The position numbers and the translations under genes are program-made. This document shows, one piece after another, positions 32,728 to 43,048 of a stretch of DNA of 64,000 bases. Numbering within the stretch: the stretch's first letter is position 1; each line of letters starts with the position of its first letter. The DNA comes from Oharaeibacter diazotrophicus (GTDB lineage Bacteria; Pseudomonadota; Alphaproteobacteria; Rhizobiales; Pleomorphomonadaceae): assembly GCF_004362745.1 (NCBI RefSeq), contig NZ_SNXY01000012.1, positions 1 through 64,000 on the forward strand, given 5' to 3'. The notes beneath the pieces were generated by a model, which had not been told where the DNA came from, made no database searches, and saw only the letters and a list, made by a program, of their open reading frames with translations.

Positions 32728-33702
32728 ATGGCAGAGATCAGCGACAAGCCCCGCCTCGTCACGGTGTTCGGCGGATCGGGTTTCCTCGGCCGCCACGTGG
32801 TGCGCGCGCTCGCCCGCCGCGGCTATCGGGTCCGCGTCGCGGTGCGCCGGCCCGACCTCGCCGGCCACCTGCAGCCGCTCGGCACCGTCGGCCAGATCCA
32901 CGCCGTCCAGGCCAACCTGCGCTTCCGCGCCTCGGTCGACCGGGCGGTGCAGGGCGCCGACGCGGTCGTCAACCTCGTCGGCATCCTCGCCGGCTCGGGC
33001 GCGCAGACCTTCGACGCCGTCCACGCCTTCGGCGCGCGCGCCGTCGCCGAGGCGGCGCGGGCGGCCGGCATCGGCCGCCTCGTCCACGTCTCGGCGATCG
33101 GCGCCGACGCCGCCTCGGCGTCCGGCTACGCCCGCTCGAAGGCCGCCGGCGAGGCCGCGGTGCGCGAGACCGTGCCGGGCGCGGTGATTCTCCGGCCCTC
33201 GATCGTGTTCGGTCCCGAGGACGACTTCTTCAACCGCTTCGCCGACATGGCGCGGTTCTCGCCCGTGCTGCCGGCGATCGGCGGCGGCGAGACCCGGTTC
33301 CAGCCGGTGTTCGTCGGCGACGTCGCCGAGGCGGTCGCGCGCGCGGTCGACGGTGCGGTGCCGGCCGGCGTCGTCGAACTCGGCGGCCCCGAGGTCGTGA
33401 CCTTCCGCGAGGTGATGGAGCGGGTCTGCCGCGAGACCGGCCGCAAGCGCGCGATCGTGTCGGTGCCGTTCGGGATCGCCGAACTCGCCGCCAAGCTCAC
33501 GGGCTGGCTGCCCGGCGCGCCGATCACGGCCGACCAGGTCGAGCTGCTGAAGACCGACAACGTGGTGTCCGACGCCGCCACCGCCGAGGGCCGCACGCTC
33601 GCCGGCCTCGGCATCGTGCCGCACACGATGGCGGCGATCCTGCCGACCTATCTCTACCGCTACACCGTCCACGGCCAGTACGACCGCCACAAGGCGGTCT
33701 GA
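32728..33702 (+). CDS. NAD(P)-binding protein, complex I NDUFA9-like
   Basis: A Rossmann-fold protein of 324 residues. The dinucleotide loop is GGSGFLGRHVV (residues 15-25). The YxxxK pair is in GYARSKAAGE. LRPSIVFGPEDDFFNRFA is a strong marker of the atypical SDR subgroup that includes NDUFA9, the 39-kDa accessory subunit of mitochondrial complex I. In alphaproteobacteria the protein co-purifies or co-occurs with complex I, but no nuo gene is in the window. The ATG at 32728 gives a standard N-terminus. A terminator follows. Confidence 0.88.
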   Translation: MAEISDKPRLVTVFGGSGFLGRHVVRALARRGYRVRVAVRRPDLAGHLQPLGTVGQIHAVQANLRFRASVDRAVQGADAVVNLVGILAGSGAQTFDAVHAFGARAVAEAARAAGIGRLVHVSAIGADAASASGYARSKAAGEAAVRETVPGAVILRPSIVFGPEDDFFNRFADMARFSPVLPAIGGGETRFQPVFVGDVAEAVARAVDGAVPAGVVELGGPEVVTFREVMERVCRETGRKRAIVSVPFGIAELAAKLTGWLPGAPITADQVELLKTDNVVSDAATAEGRTLAGLGIVPHTMAAILPTYLYRYTVHGQYDRHKAV

Positions 33703-33732
33703 GGAGGCCGTTACTCCCGTTCCGACGATGCG

Positions 33733-33758
33733 AAAGAGGCGCCGCAGGGCGCCTCTTT
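33733..33758. terminator. Terminator hairpin after the NDUFA9-like gene
   Basis: An 11-base-pair stem (AAAGAGGCGCC / GGCGCCTCTTT) with a GCAG loop, followed by CCG. The A-run before and T-run after allow action in both directions, between the convergent NDUFA9-like gene and uppP. Confidence 0.75.
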
Positions 33759-33783
33759 CCGTTCGGGGCCGCCTCTTGGGGGA

Positions 33784-34590
33784 TCAGCCGACCAGCCAGA
33801 GCCCGGCGAGGCCGGCGGTGCCGACGGCGATGCGCCACCAGCCGAACGGGGCGTAGCCGTGGCGGCCGACGAAGTCGAGCAGGGCGCGCACCACCAGGAG
33901 CGCAGCGACGAAGGCGGCGAGGAAGCCGACGCCGATGGTGGCGGCGTCGTCCATCGAGAGCGCGTCGCGGTTCTTGTAGAGGTCGTAGGCGAAGGCGCCG
34001 GCCATGGTGGGCATGGCGAGGTAGAACGAGAACTCGGCGGCCGAGCGCTTGGAGACGCCGAGCAGCATGGCGCCGACGATGGTCGAGCCCGAGCGCGACA
34101 CGCCCGGCACCATGGCGAGGCACTGGAACAGGCCGATGGCGAGATAGGTCGTCCAGGGATAGCGCGTCGGGTCCTTGAAGCGGACGGCCGGCGGCCGGCG
34201 GTCGATCACCAGCAGCACGATACCGCCGAGGATCAGCGTGGTGCAGACCAGCGCCGGGGTCTCGAACAGCACGGTCTTGATGAAGTCGTGGGCGATCACG
34301 CCGACGATCACCGCCGGGAAGAAGGCGACCAGCACGCCGAGCACGAAGCGGCGGGCGAGCGGCTCGGATGGCAGCGCCATGGCGATCTGCCAGAGCCGGT
34401 CGGCGTAGACGGCGAGGATGGCGAGGATGGCGCCGAGCTGGATCAGCACCTCGAAGGTGCGGCCGGTCGACTTGAAGCCGAGGAAATGGCCGAGCAGCAG
34501 CAGGTGGCCGGTGGAGGACACCGGGATGAACTCGGTCAGCCCCTCGACGAAGCCGAGCACCAGGGCCTTCAGCAGCAGCAACCAATCCAT
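33784..34590 (-). CDS. uppP: Undecaprenyl-diphosphate phosphatase UppP/BacA
   Basis: A membrane protein of 268 residues that recycles the lipid carrier of peptidoglycan and O-antigen by removing phosphate from undecaprenyl diphosphate. The two active-site regions are intact: [14 protein letters not shown] near residue 17 and [14 protein letters not shown] near 172. Eight hydrophobic segments are visible. Extra enzyme gives bacitracin tolerance. It is monocistronic, convergent with the NDUFA9-like gene, and divergent from the GST gene. Confidence 0.96.
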   Translation of the reverse strand: MDWLLLLKALVLGFVEGLTEFIPVSSTGHLLLLGHFLGFKSTGRTFEVLIQLGAILAILAVYADRLWQIAMALPSEPLARRFVLGVLVAFFPAVIVGVIAHDFIKTVLFETPALVCTTLILGGIVLLVIDRRPPAVRFKDPTRYPWTTYLAIGLFQCLAMVPGVSRSGSTIVGAMLLGVSKRSAAEFSFYLAMPTMAGAFAYDLYKNRDALSMDDAATIGVGFLAAFVAALLVVRALLDFVGRHGYAPFGWWRIAVGTAGLAGLWLVG

Positions 34591-34650
34591 CGCGACCTCG
34601 CTCGGTGAACGCCGTGGAAGACCCGGCGTAGCACGCGAATCTTAAACCGA

Positions 34651-34679
34651 TTGTTCATTACTCCGGCCGGCTCTATATC
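34651..34679 (+). promoter_or_regulatory. Candidate promoter of the GST gene
   Basis: TTGTTC (34651-34656) and TATATC (34674-34679) are 17 bases apart. This would start transcription about 180 bases before the GST start codon. The leader holds no recognised element. Confidence 0.35.
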
Positions 34680-34864
34680 CGAGCCGCAATCGTGGCGCGC
34701 GCGGAAAACGGCGCCGCCGCGGCCAGGGCGATCCGCGGCCGATCCGCCGTCCGGCCGACGATACCCCGCGTCCGCGGGTGCAGCCCCGTCCTCCCCGGGG
34801 AAGCGCCGCCGTCGACGCCATCCCCGGTCGGCGCCCCCGCGGCGACGCCTCGCGTAGGAACGAC

Positions 34865-35557
34865 ATGCTGAAGCTCTTCCACCACCCGTTCTCGTCCGCG
34901 TCCCGCTTCGTCCGGCTGATGCTCGCCGAACACGAGGCCAAGGTGGAGATGGTGGTCGAGCGGCCCTGGGAGCGTCGGCCGGACTTCCTGGCGCTCAACC
35001 CGGCCGCCACCGTGCCGGTGATGGTGGAGAACGACGGCCCGCCGATCGTCGGCCCGGCCACCATCATGGAATATGTCGACGAGACCCGCGGCTACGCCCT
35101 CTCCGACCGCCGGCTGATGCCGAACCACCCGGAGGCGCGCGCCGAGATGCGCCGGCTGGTCGACTGGTTCGGCCACAAGATGCAGGACGAGGTCACCCAG
35201 TATTTCGCGATGGAGAAGCTGCTGAAGCTGGAGATCCCGGCCTCGCTCGGCGGCGGCGCCCCGGACAACCAGGTGCTCCGGGTGGCGCGCCTCAACGTCA
35301 AGCACCATCTGCGCTACATCGGCTGGCTGGCGGGAACGCGGAACTGGCTCGCCGGCGACCGGTTGACCTTCGCCGATCTCGCGGCCGCGGCCGAGCTCTC
35401 CGTCATCGACTATCTCGGCGAGGTGCCATGGGACGAGGACGCCCACGCCAAGGCCTGGTACGCGCGGGTGAAGTCGCGGCCGTCGTTCCGCGGCCTGCTG
35501 CAGGACAAGATGCCGGGCCTGCCGGCGAACCGGATCTACGCGGACCTCGACTTCTGA
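34865..35557 (+). CDS. Glutathione S-transferase family protein
   Basis: A protein of 230 residues. The N-terminal thioredoxin-like domain reads [21 protein letters not shown] and [15 protein letters not shown], the latter containing the cis-Pro glutathione-binding loop. The helical C-terminal domain has [29 protein letters not shown], which contains the conserved GST N-cap box. The substrate is unknown. The ATG at 34865 has TAGGAACGAC before it. queG starts five bases after its stop, so the two are probably co-transcribed. Confidence 0.9.
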   Translation: MLKLFHHPFSSASRFVRLMLAEHEAKVEMVVERPWERRPDFLALNPAATVPVMVENDGPPIVGPATIMEYVDETRGYALSDRRLMPNHPEARAEMRRLVDWFGHKMQDEVTQYFAMEKLLKLEIPASLGGGAPDNQVLRVARLNVKHHLRYIGWLAGTRNWLAGDRLTFADLAAAAELSVIDYLGEVPWDEDAHAKAWYARVKSRPSFRGLLQDKMPGLPANRIYADLDF

Positions 35558-35562
35558 GCATC

Positions 35563-36582
<1,020 letters not shown>

Positions 36583-36665
36583 CGGGCCGCGGCGGACCGT
36601 CTTGCGCCACCGCCGCCGCCGCGTTACACGCAGGGAACGGGCCTTCTTCGCGCCCGCCGGCCCGC

Positions 36666-36742
<77 letters not shown>

Positions 36743-36916
36743 GCCGCCCTCCGCCACGCCGCGCCACCGCCGCCGTTCGTCCGCGCCCCGGTCGCGGGCT
36801 TGTGACATCTCTGTCGCACCGCGGGAAATTTGCCGTGATGCAGCGCCGCGGACGGTTGCCGGGCGGCGGCGGTCGTCCGATCTTTCTCGTACATACGCAG
36901 TTTCCGGCAGCGAGCC

Positions 36917-37372
36917 ATGTTCGACGCGATCCGTTCCCTGCTCTCCGACCTCGCCGGCCGCGATCGGCCGGCGGCGGCCGCGCTCGACGAGCGGGTCGCG
37001 ACGGCGGCGCTGCTCGTGCACGCCATCGCCGTCGACGGCGACGTCTCCGACAAGGAGCAGGCGGCGCTGCGCGAGGCGCTGACGCGGGCCTTCGACCTCT
37101 CGCCCGGCGAGGCCGACGACCTGATCGAGCGCGCCAGGGTGCGCGACCGCGAGGCGGTCGACCTCTACGGCTTCACCAGCGTGCTGAAGCGCCAGCTCGA
37201 CCAGTCCGGCCGCGAGCGGGTGATCGCGATGATGTGGGAGATCGTGTTCGCCGACGGCGAGGTCCACGAGTTCGAGGACAACGTGGTCTGGCGCGTCGCC
37301 GAACTGCTCGGCGTCTCCGCGCGCGACCGCATCCGCCTGCGCAAGCGCGTCGAAGCGGGAGACCGGCCGTGA
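36917..37372 (+). CDS. TerB family protein
   Basis: A protein of 151 residues with a TerB-like helical domain (about 25-140). The acidic metal-binding positions are seen in AIAVDGDVSDKEQAALREAL and VFADGEVHEFEDNVVWRVAELLGV. Free-standing TerB proteins of alphaproteobacteria are conserved, but their function is not known; tellurite resistance should not be assumed. The stop codon overlaps the GTG start of the next gene (GTGA), so the two are probably coupled. Confidence 0.85.
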   Translation: MFDAIRSLLSDLAGRDRPAAAALDERVATAALLVHAIAVDGDVSDKEQAALREALTRAFDLSPGEADDLIERARVRDREAVDLYGFTSVLKRQLDQSGRERVIAMMWEIVFADGEVHEFEDNVVWRVAELLGVSARDRIRLRKRVEAGDRP

Positions 37373-38163
37373 CGGCGGACGGCGCCCCTCCGGACGTCCG
37401 CACAACCGCCGGCCACGCCGTGCCGGCGCGCCACGTGGTGACGCCGTCGTCGGTGCCGATGGCGCTCCGGCCGAAGATCCTGGTGGTGCTGCACCAGGAG
37501 GGCTCCAGCCCCGGCCGGCTCGGCGACATGCTGGTGCGCCGCGGCTTCGCGCTCGACATCCGCCGCCCGGTGCTCGGCGACCCGCTGCCGGCGAGCCTCT
37601 CCGAGCACGCCGGCGCGATCGTGTTCGGCGGGCCGATGTCGGCCAACGACCCCGACGCCTTCGTGCGCACCGAGATCGACTGGATCGCGGTGCCGCTCGC
37701 CGAGGAGAAGCCCTTCCTCGGCATCTGCCTCGGCGCGCAGATGCTGGTGAAGCAGCTCGGCGGCACGGTGGAGCCGCACGGCGGCGGCATGGCCGAGATC
37801 GGCTACTATCCGCTGGAGCCGACCGAGGCCGGGCTGAGCGTCGTCCCGGACTGGCCGACCATGGTCTACCAGTGGCACCGCGAGGGCTTCGACATCCCGG
37901 CCGGCGCGGAACTGCTCGCCGCCGGTGAGACCTTCCGCAACCAGGCGATCCGGGTCGGCCGCAACGCCTACGGCATCCAGTTCCACACCGAACTGACCTA
38001 CGCCATGCTGAACCGCTGGACCACCCGCGGCGCCGCCCGGCTGTCGCTGCCCGGAGCGCAGCCGCGCCACGCGCATTTCCAGGGCCGCGGCCAGTTCGAC
38101 GCGATGACGCGGCGCTGGCTCGACGGATTTCTCGACGTCTGGATCGGCGGCGCGGCCGCCTGA
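37369..38163 (+). CDS. Class I glutamine amidotransferase (GMP synthase-like)
   Basis: About 264 residues from the GTG at 37369, or 234 from an ATG at 37459. The class I glutaminase nucleophile is Cys in GICLGAQML, the oxyanion region is FGGPMSAND, and the catalytic His is in GIQFHTELTYAML. As a free-standing domain it is of the type annotated GMP synthase-like or gamma-glutamyl hydrolase-like. The His-x-Glu dyad of the GATase fold appears as HTE. The partner synthase is unknown; the preceding TerB gene overlaps it. Confidence 0.85.
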   Translation: MTADGAPPDVRTTAGHAVPARHVVTPSSVPMALRPKILVVLHQEGSSPGRLGDMLVRRGFALDIRRPVLGDPLPASLSEHAGAIVFGGPMSANDPDAFVRTEIDWIAVPLAEEKPFLGICLGAQMLVKQLGGTVEPHGGGMAEIGYYPLEPTEAGLSVVPDWPTMVYQWHREGFDIPAGAELLAAGETFRNQAIRVGRNAYGIQFHTELTYAMLNRWTTRGAARLSLPGAQPRHAHFQGRGQFDAMTRRWLDGFLDVWIGGAAA

Positions 38164-38234
38164 GCGGTCCCGCCGTCGCAATTTGCAACGCCGCCCCGGT
38201 GCCGTCGAGCCGTCGTCACCAGGAATGGTGGTTA

Positions 38235-38250
38235 TGCGCCGGCCGGCGCA
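38235..38250. repeat. 16-bp perfect palindrome in the gap after the amidotransferase
   Basis: TGCGCCGGCCGGCGCA is its own reverse complement and is flanked by ATGGTGG and CCATCC. It lies in a 349-base gap (38164-38512) with no other feature that I can support. It could be part of a terminator or an operator. Confidence 0.35.
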
Positions 38251-38512
38251 CCATCCATTGATATCGCGATTTCCGCATCTCGAAACCGAATCGCAACCTT
38301 GATCCGCGAAAGTGTCTCTCGCCGGTCCGAGGGTTCTGCGTCGCCGGTTTCACCGCACGATCGTCGGTGGCCCCCATGGGTTCTGCGTTGGGGGCAGACG
38401 TCCGGTGTCGACAACGGGCCGCGGCATCGTCGCGCCGGTGCTGGCATTTCCGCCGCGAGCGGGTAAAAGGCGGGCTTTCGTCCCGTCCCACCGCCTTGCG
38501 GAGCCCCTGCGG

Positions 38513-39016
38513 ATGCCCTTGTCCCGCGACGACCTCTTCGCCCACCTCGACCGCCTCGGCATCGCCCACGCGACCATCGAGCACGAACCGTTGTTCACCG
38601 TCGAGGAGAGCAAGCGGCTGCGCGGCACCATTCCGGGCGCCCATGTCAAGAACCTCTTCGTCAAGGACAAGAAGAGCCGGGTGTTCTGCGTCACCCTGCG
38701 CGAGGAGGCCAAGATCGACCTGAAGCGCCTGCACGAGGTGATCGGCGCGTCGGGGCGGGTGTCGTTCTGCTCGGGCGAGCAGCTCGAGGCGATGTGGGGC
38801 GTCAAGCCCGGGTCGGTGACGCCGTTCGGCGCGATCAACGACACCGATGGCCTCGTCACCGTGGTGCTCGAGAAGACGATGATGGCGATGGATCCGCTCA
38901 ACTTCCATCCGCTGGTCAACACCGCGACGACCGCGATCTCGGCGGCCGATCTCCTCGTCTTCCTGCGCTCGACCGGCCACGAGCCGATGATCCTCGACCT
39001 GCCCGTCACGGAATGA
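38513..39016 (+). CDS. Prolyl-tRNA deacylase, YbaK/ProXp family
   Basis: A protein of 167 residues. It hydrolyses mischarged tRNA-Pro (probably Ala-tRNA-Pro or Cys-tRNA-Pro). The family Lys and surrounding lines are present: GAHVKNLFVKDKKSRVFCVTL (residues 42-62), KPGSVTPFGAINDTDGLVTVVLE and HPLVNTATTAISAADLLVFL. The last two lines match the ProX/PrdX group of Hyphomicrobiales better than short YbaK. The ATG at 38513 is chosen because it gives the standard N-terminus. Confidence 0.88.
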   Translation: MPLSRDDLFAHLDRLGIAHATIEHEPLFTVEESKRLRGTIPGAHVKNLFVKDKKSRVFCVTLREEAKIDLKRLHEVIGASGRVSFCSGEQLEAMWGVKPGSVTPFGAINDTDGLVTVVLEKTMMAMDPLNFHPLVNTATTAISAADLLVFLRSTGHEPMILDLPVTE

Positions 39017-39137
39017 CGCCGCGCCTCGGGGTGAATCGGGGTTTGTGTTCCGGGGCGATTGACGCCAAATAGGCACCGACCGAGGGGACCCCTCGCGGCT
39101 CCGGCCGCCGGTCCCGACCGAACCCGAGAAGCGAGCC

Positions 39138-40064
39138 ATGAGCAATCCGACCTTCACCTTCGGCAACGGCTTCGGCGCGGCGCCCGCCGCGGCGGACGAC
39201 CTCGTCCGCGACACCACCACGCGCGACTTCGCCCGCGACGTGCTCGAGGCCTCCAAGGTCGTGCCGGTGCTGGTCGACTTCTGGGCGCCGTGGTGCGGGC
39301 CGTGCAAGCAGCTCACCCCGGTGCTCGAGAAGGTGGTGCGCGCCGCCGGCGGCAAGGTGCGGCTGGTCAAGATGAACATCGACGACCACCCGCAGGTCGC
39401 CGGCCAGCTCGGCATCCAGTCGATCCCGGCGGTGATCGCCTTCGTCGGCGGCCGGCCGCTCGACGGCTTCATGGGCGCGCTGCCCGAGGGCCAGATCAAG
39501 CAGTTCATCGAGCGCGTCGCCGGTCCGGTCGGCCCGAGCCCGGTCGAGCAGGCGGTCGAGGCCGGCAACGCCGCCCTCGCCGAGATGGACTTCGAGGGCG
39601 CCGCCGACGCTTTCGGCGCCGTGCTCGAAGTCGAGCCGGAGAATCTCGCCGCCCTCGCCGGCATCGCCCGCGCGCTGGTCGGCGTGGGCCAGCTCGAGGA
39701 CGCCCGCGCCGTGCTCGGCCGCGTGCCCGCCGGCAAGGAGGGCGACGCCGCCGTCGCCGGCGCCCGCGCCGAGCTCGAGCTCGCCGAGCAGGCCGCCAGC
39801 CTCGGCGACGTCGCCGACCTCGTCCGCCGCGTCGAGGGCCACCCGGCCGACAACGACGCCCGCTTCGAGCTGGCGGTGGCGCTCGCCACCCGCGGCGAGA
39901 AGCAGAAGGCGGTCGACCACCTCGTCGAGATCGTCCGGCGCGAGCGCGCCTGGCGCGAGGAGGCCGCCCGCAAGCAACTGGTGCAGTTCTTCGAGGCCTG
40001 GGGCCCGACCGACCCGATGACGCTCTACGGCCGCCGCCGGCTGTCGTCGGTGCTGTTCGCCTGA
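39138..40064 (+). CDS. Thioredoxin-TPR co-chaperone, YbbN/CnoX-like
   Basis: A protein of 308 residues. The thioredoxin domain (about 35-135) has the active site FWAPWCGPCKQL and cis-Pro in QSIPAVIAF. The C-terminal half is a TPR-like helical region (GNAALAEMDFEGAADAF, ARFELAVALATRGEKQKAVDHL). Members bind unfolded proteins and hand them to DnaK or GroEL; unlike E. coli CnoX (SxxC), this one keeps both cysteines, as many alphaproteobacterial forms do. The ATG at 39138 follows GAAGCGAGCC. A terminator-like hairpin follows. Confidence 0.92.
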   Translation: MSNPTFTFGNGFGAAPAAADDLVRDTTTRDFARDVLEASKVVPVLVDFWAPWCGPCKQLTPVLEKVVRAAGGKVRLVKMNIDDHPQVAGQLGIQSIPAVIAFVGGRPLDGFMGALPEGQIKQFIERVAGPVGPSPVEQAVEAGNAALAEMDFEGAADAFGAVLEVEPENLAALAGIARALVGVGQLEDARAVLGRVPAGKEGDAAVAGARAELELAEQAASLGDVADLVRRVEGHPADNDARFELAVALATRGEKQKAVDHLVEIVRRERAWREEAARKQLVQFFEAWGPTDPMTLYGRRRLSSVLFA

Positions 40065-40074
40065 GCGGGACCTC

Positions 40075-40101
40075 GGAAGCCGCCGACGTCCGGCGGCTTC
40101 C
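40075..40101 (+). terminator. Hairpin after the thioredoxin co-chaperone gene
   Basis: Eleven-base arms (GGAAGCCGCCG / CGGCGGCTTCC) with an ACGTC loop, ten bases after the stop codon. No T-run follows, so it may stop only part of the transcripts before the next gene on the same strand. Confidence 0.45.
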
Positions 40102-40185
40102 CGGCCGGGCGATCCGGCCTATGTTCCCTTGGAACGGCGTCCGGGGCGGACGCCGCACGCCAGGATCCAGGAGAGCCAGACCGCC

Positions 40186-40863
40186 ATGCAGGTCGGCAAC
40201 GCCGTCTACGCCGGACCGGACGATCTCCCGCTGGAGATCCCGGTCTTCCCGCTGTCCGGCGCGCTGCTGCTGCCGCGCGGGCAGCTGCCGCTCAACATCT
40301 TCGAGCCGCGCTACGTCGCGATGCTCGACGCCGCGCTCGCCGGCCCGCGCCTGGTCGGCATGGTGCAGCCGCGCTTCGACGGCGCGGTCGTGCCGCCCGG
40401 CGGCGCGCCGCCGCTGTGCGAGGTCGGCTGCGTCGGCCGCGTCACCGCCTTCAGCGAGACCGGCGACGGGCGCTACCTGATCACGCTGGTGGGCGTCGCG
40501 CGTTTCCGCATCGTCGAGGAGCCGCCGTCCGGGCGGCTCTACCGGGTCGCGCGCGTCGATGCCCGCGACTTCGCCGCCGACTTCGTCGTGCGCGGCGGCG
40601 AGGGCGAGGTCGACCGCGCCGGCCTGCTGCGCACCTTCCGCGACTATCTCGCGGCCAACGACCTCGAGGCCGACTGGGACGGCGTCGAGAAGACGCCGAC
40701 CGAGACGCTGGTCAACGCGCTGGCGATGATGGCGCCGTTCGGACCCGGCGAGAAGCAGGCGCTGCTCGAGGCGCGCGACCTCAGGACCCGCGCCGACACG
40801 CTGGTGGCGATCACCGAGGTCGCGCTCGCCCGTGCCCGCCGCGACGAGCGACCGCTGCAATAG
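40186..40863 (+). CDS. LON substrate-binding domain protein
   Basis: A protein of 225 residues made only of the N-terminal domain of Lon protease ([31 protein letters not shown] near residues 14-45; [29 protein letters not shown]). It lacks the ATPase and protease domains, so it cannot degrade proteins. Stand-alone LON domains are common and their function is not settled. AGGAGA lies upstream of the ATG at 40186. trm112-like follows after 11 bases. Confidence 0.9.
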   Translation: MQVGNAVYAGPDDLPLEIPVFPLSGALLLPRGQLPLNIFEPRYVAMLDAALAGPRLVGMVQPRFDGAVVPPGGAPPLCEVGCVGRVTAFSETGDGRYLITLVGVARFRIVEEPPSGRLYRVARVDARDFAADFVVRGGEGEVDRAGLLRTFRDYLAANDLEADWDGVEKTPTETLVNALAMMAPFGPGEKQALLEARDLRTRADTLVAITEVALARARRDERPLQ

Positions 40864-40874
40864 GGGAGGGGGCC

Positions 40875-41081
40875 ATGGGCGAGGTGGAGGCGCGGCGGGC
40901 CGGGTCGGTCGACCCCAAGCTGCTCGAGATCCTGGTCTGTCCGCTGACCAAGACGACGCTGGAATGGCGGCCGGCGACCCAGGAGCTGGTGTCGCGCTCG
41001 GCGCGGCTCGCCTTCCCGGTGCGCGACGGCGTGCCGATCATGCTGCCCGACGAGGCCCGTCCGCTCGAGGACGGCGAATAG
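40875..41081 (+). CDS. Trm112/YcaR family protein
   Basis: A protein of 68 residues. [41 protein letters not shown] are the Trm112 consensus. In eukaryotes Trm112 activates methyltransferases; the bacterial role is unproven. Only one of the zinc cysteines of other members is present (VCPL), which is usual for bacterial forms. GGGGAGGGGG precedes the ATG at 40875. Confidence 0.92.
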   Translation: MGEVEARRAGSVDPKLLEILVCPLTKTTLEWRPATQELVSRSARLAFPVRDGVPIMLPDEARPLEDGE

Positions 41082-41099
41082 GCGGCGGAGGCGGGGCGA

Positions 41100-41441
41100 T
41101 CAGGCGCCGACGCCGACGGCGGCCTTCAGCGTCGCGGCGGCCGATGCGCCGCCGGTGAGCCGCACCGTCTTCACCCGTGCCGTCGCGCCGGCGACGACCG
41201 ACGCCGCGGACTTCGGCAGGCCGGCGGCGCCGGCGACCAGCAGTTCCACCGCCGCGTTGGCCTTGCCGTCCTCCGGCACCGCGCGCACCCGGGCCGCGAC
41301 GACGGCCCGGCCGTCGGCGAGCCGCTTGACGCCGTCGAAGCCGTCGCGGCCGGCCCGCGGGGTCAGGCGCAGGTCTACCAGCAGGTCGGCGCCGTCGAGG
41401 CGGAACGGACCGCCCGCGTCAGAACGCGAGGGGGTAGACAT
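41100..41441 (-). CDS. DUF167 (YggU) family protein
   Basis: A protein of 113 residues. It matches DUF167 in [33 protein letters not shown] and [13 protein letters not shown]. The function is not known. It overlaps the yggT stop by 23 bases, and yggT-yggU pairs are common. It is convergent with trm112, 18 bases away. Confidence 0.9.
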   Translation of the reverse strand: MSTPSRSDAGGPFRLDGADLLVDLRLTPRAGRDGFDGVKRLADGRAVVAARVRAVPEDGKANAAVELLVAGAAGLPKSAASVVAGATARVKTVRLTGGASAAATLKAAVGVGA

Positions 41442-41709
41442 AGTAGATGATCAGGCGCTGGATCAGCATGATCAGCAGCAGCAGCACGATCGGCGAGAGA
41501 TCGAGGCCGCCGAGGTTCGGCATCACGTTGCGGATCGGGCGCAGCACCGGCTCGGTCATCTGGTAGAGCGCGTTGCCGATCATGGAGACCACCTGGTTGC
41601 GGGGGTTCACCACGTTGAAGGCGTAGAGCCACGAGAAGATCGCCGCCGCGATGATGACGTAGGTGTAGAGGTCGAGGGCGATGAGGACGACGTCGAGGAT
41701 CGCGCGCAT
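41419..41709 (-). CDS. YggT family membrane protein
   Basis: A protein of 96 residues with two hydrophobic segments (residues 3-28 and 68-92). The conserved line [27 protein letters not shown] belongs to the YggT family, linked to osmotic adaptation and, as SepG-like proteins, to division or pili in other groups. It is upstream of and overlaps the DUF167 gene, and is divergent from hisB. Confidence 0.92.
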   Translation of the reverse strand: MRAILDVVLIALDLYTYVIIAAAIFSWLYAFNVVNPRNQVVSMIGNALYQMTEPVLRPIRNVMPNLGGLDLSPIVLLLLIMLIQRLIIYYVYPLAF

Positions 41710-41898
41710 GGGGCGGTTCTGCTCCGGCTACCGGTCGGTTCCCGATGTAGCGGCCGCGGCATCCCCCCGCAAGGGCGGCGGGGCGCGAAGCCGGCCGGGA
41801 GGTCGTCCGCGAGGCGGATCCGGTTCGCCTTGCATCGCCGGTCGCAGGTGCTAGAACGGCGGCGACCCCGCCCGCCCCTCGAGCCCGGATCCCGCGCG

Positions 41899-42492
41899 AT
41901 GCGCAAGGCCGCCCTGACGCGCAAGACCAACGAGACCGCGATCTCCGTCGCCGTCGACCTCGACGGTACCGGCGTCGCCGACATTTCGACCGGCGTCGGC
42001 TTCTTCGACCACATGCTGACCCAGGTGGCGCGCCACGGCCTGATCGACCTCACGGTGCACGCCGAGGGCGACCTGCACATCGACGACCACCATACCGTCG
42101 AGGACGTCGGCATCGCGATCGGCCAGTGCGTGCGACAGGCGCTCGGCGACAAGCGCGGCATCACCCGCTACGCCTCGGCCTACCTGCCGATGGACGAGGC
42201 GCTGACGCGCTGTGCGCTCGACATCTCCGGCCGGCCGTTCCTGGTGTTCCGCACCATTTTCCACACCCCGAAGATCGGCAGCTTCGACACCCAGCTGGTC
42301 GAGGAGTGGTTCCGCGCCTTCGCGATGCAGTCGGGCATCACGCTGCACGTCGAGACGCTCTACGGCGCCAACGACCACCACATCGCCGAGAGCTGCTTCA
42401 AGGCGCTCGCCCGGGCGCTCCGGGTCGCGGTGGCGATCGACCCGGCCCAGGCCGACCGCGTCCCGTCCACCAAGGGCGTGCTCGAGGGCTGA
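41899..42492 (+). CDS. hisB: Imidazoleglycerol-phosphate dehydratase HisB
   Basis: A monofunctional enzyme of 197 residues for step 6 of histidine synthesis. The metal-binding His motifs are complete: [16 protein letters not shown] near residue 36, [11 protein letters not shown] near 67 and [20 protein letters not shown] near 155. No phosphatase domain is fused. It starts the histidine gene cluster and is followed after one base by the DUF2628 gene. Confidence 0.97.
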   Translation: MRKAALTRKTNETAISVAVDLDGTGVADISTGVGFFDHMLTQVARHGLIDLTVHAEGDLHIDDHHTVEDVGIAIGQCVRQALGDKRGITRYASAYLPMDEALTRCALDISGRPFLVFRTIFHTPKIGSFDTQLVEEWFRAFAMQSGITLHVETLYGANDHHIAESCFKALARALRVAVAIDPAQADRVPSTKGVLEG

Positions 42493-42493
42493 G

Positions 42494-43048
42494 ATGGCGA
42501 TCTACACCGTCCACGCCCCGCCCGGGGAGGATCCGCCGGCGAGCCGTGCCGAAGAGGTCCGCTTTGTGCGCGAGGGCTTCTCCATCTGGGCGCTGGTGCT
42601 GCCCGGGGTCTGGTTCCTGTGGAACCGGATGTGGCTGGTCTTCCTCGGCTGGCTCGCCGCCATGGTCGCCTTCGAGTTCGCCGGCCGGGCGCTGCCCGGG
42701 CCCTACGTGCCGCTGGCGGCGGCGCTGTTCGGCCTGTTCCTCGCCCTCGAGGCCCGCGACCTTCTGCGCTGGACGCTGGAGCGCCGCGGCTGGCGCCTCG
42801 TCGGCGTCGTCGAGGGCGGCGATCGCGACGTCGCCGAACGGCGCTTCTTCGACGCCCTGCTCGTCGACCCCGCCGCCGCGCCGGCGTCCGCCGACCCGGC
42901 CGTCGCGCCCTCGTGGGACGGCACCGACCTGCCTTACGCCGCGCCCGACGCGCCGGCGCCCAAGGTGCCGGTCCCCTCGCGGGCGCCGCGGCCGATGCCG
43001 AGCGGGGTGATCGGCCTGTTCCCCTCCAGCGGAGGACGCGAGCGATGA
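42494..43048 (+). CDS. DUF2628 family membrane protein
   Basis: A protein of 184 residues. The N-terminus [11 protein letters not shown] and [27 protein letters not shown] are typical of DUF2628. Two or three membrane segments lie between residues 30 and 90; the rest is cytoplasmic and ends in a Pro-rich tail. Its place between hisB and hisH is conserved in Hyphomicrobiales, but no histidine-related function is known. Its stop overlaps the hisH start by four bases (ATGA). Confidence 0.88.
   Translation: MAIYTVHAPPGEDPPASRAEEVRFVREGFSIWALVLPGVWFLWNRMWLVFLGWLAAMVAFEFAGRALPGPYVPLAAALFGLFLALEARDLLRWTLERRGWRLVGVVEGGDRDVAERRFFDALLVDPAAAPASADPAVAPSWDGTDLPYAAPDAPAPKVPVPSRAPRPMPSGVIGLFPSSGGRER

Noticed and set aside
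36917-37372. TerB gene as evidence of tellurite resistance
   Set aside because: Stand-alone TerB domains are widespread; none of the other ter genes (terA, terC, terD, terZ) is nearby.
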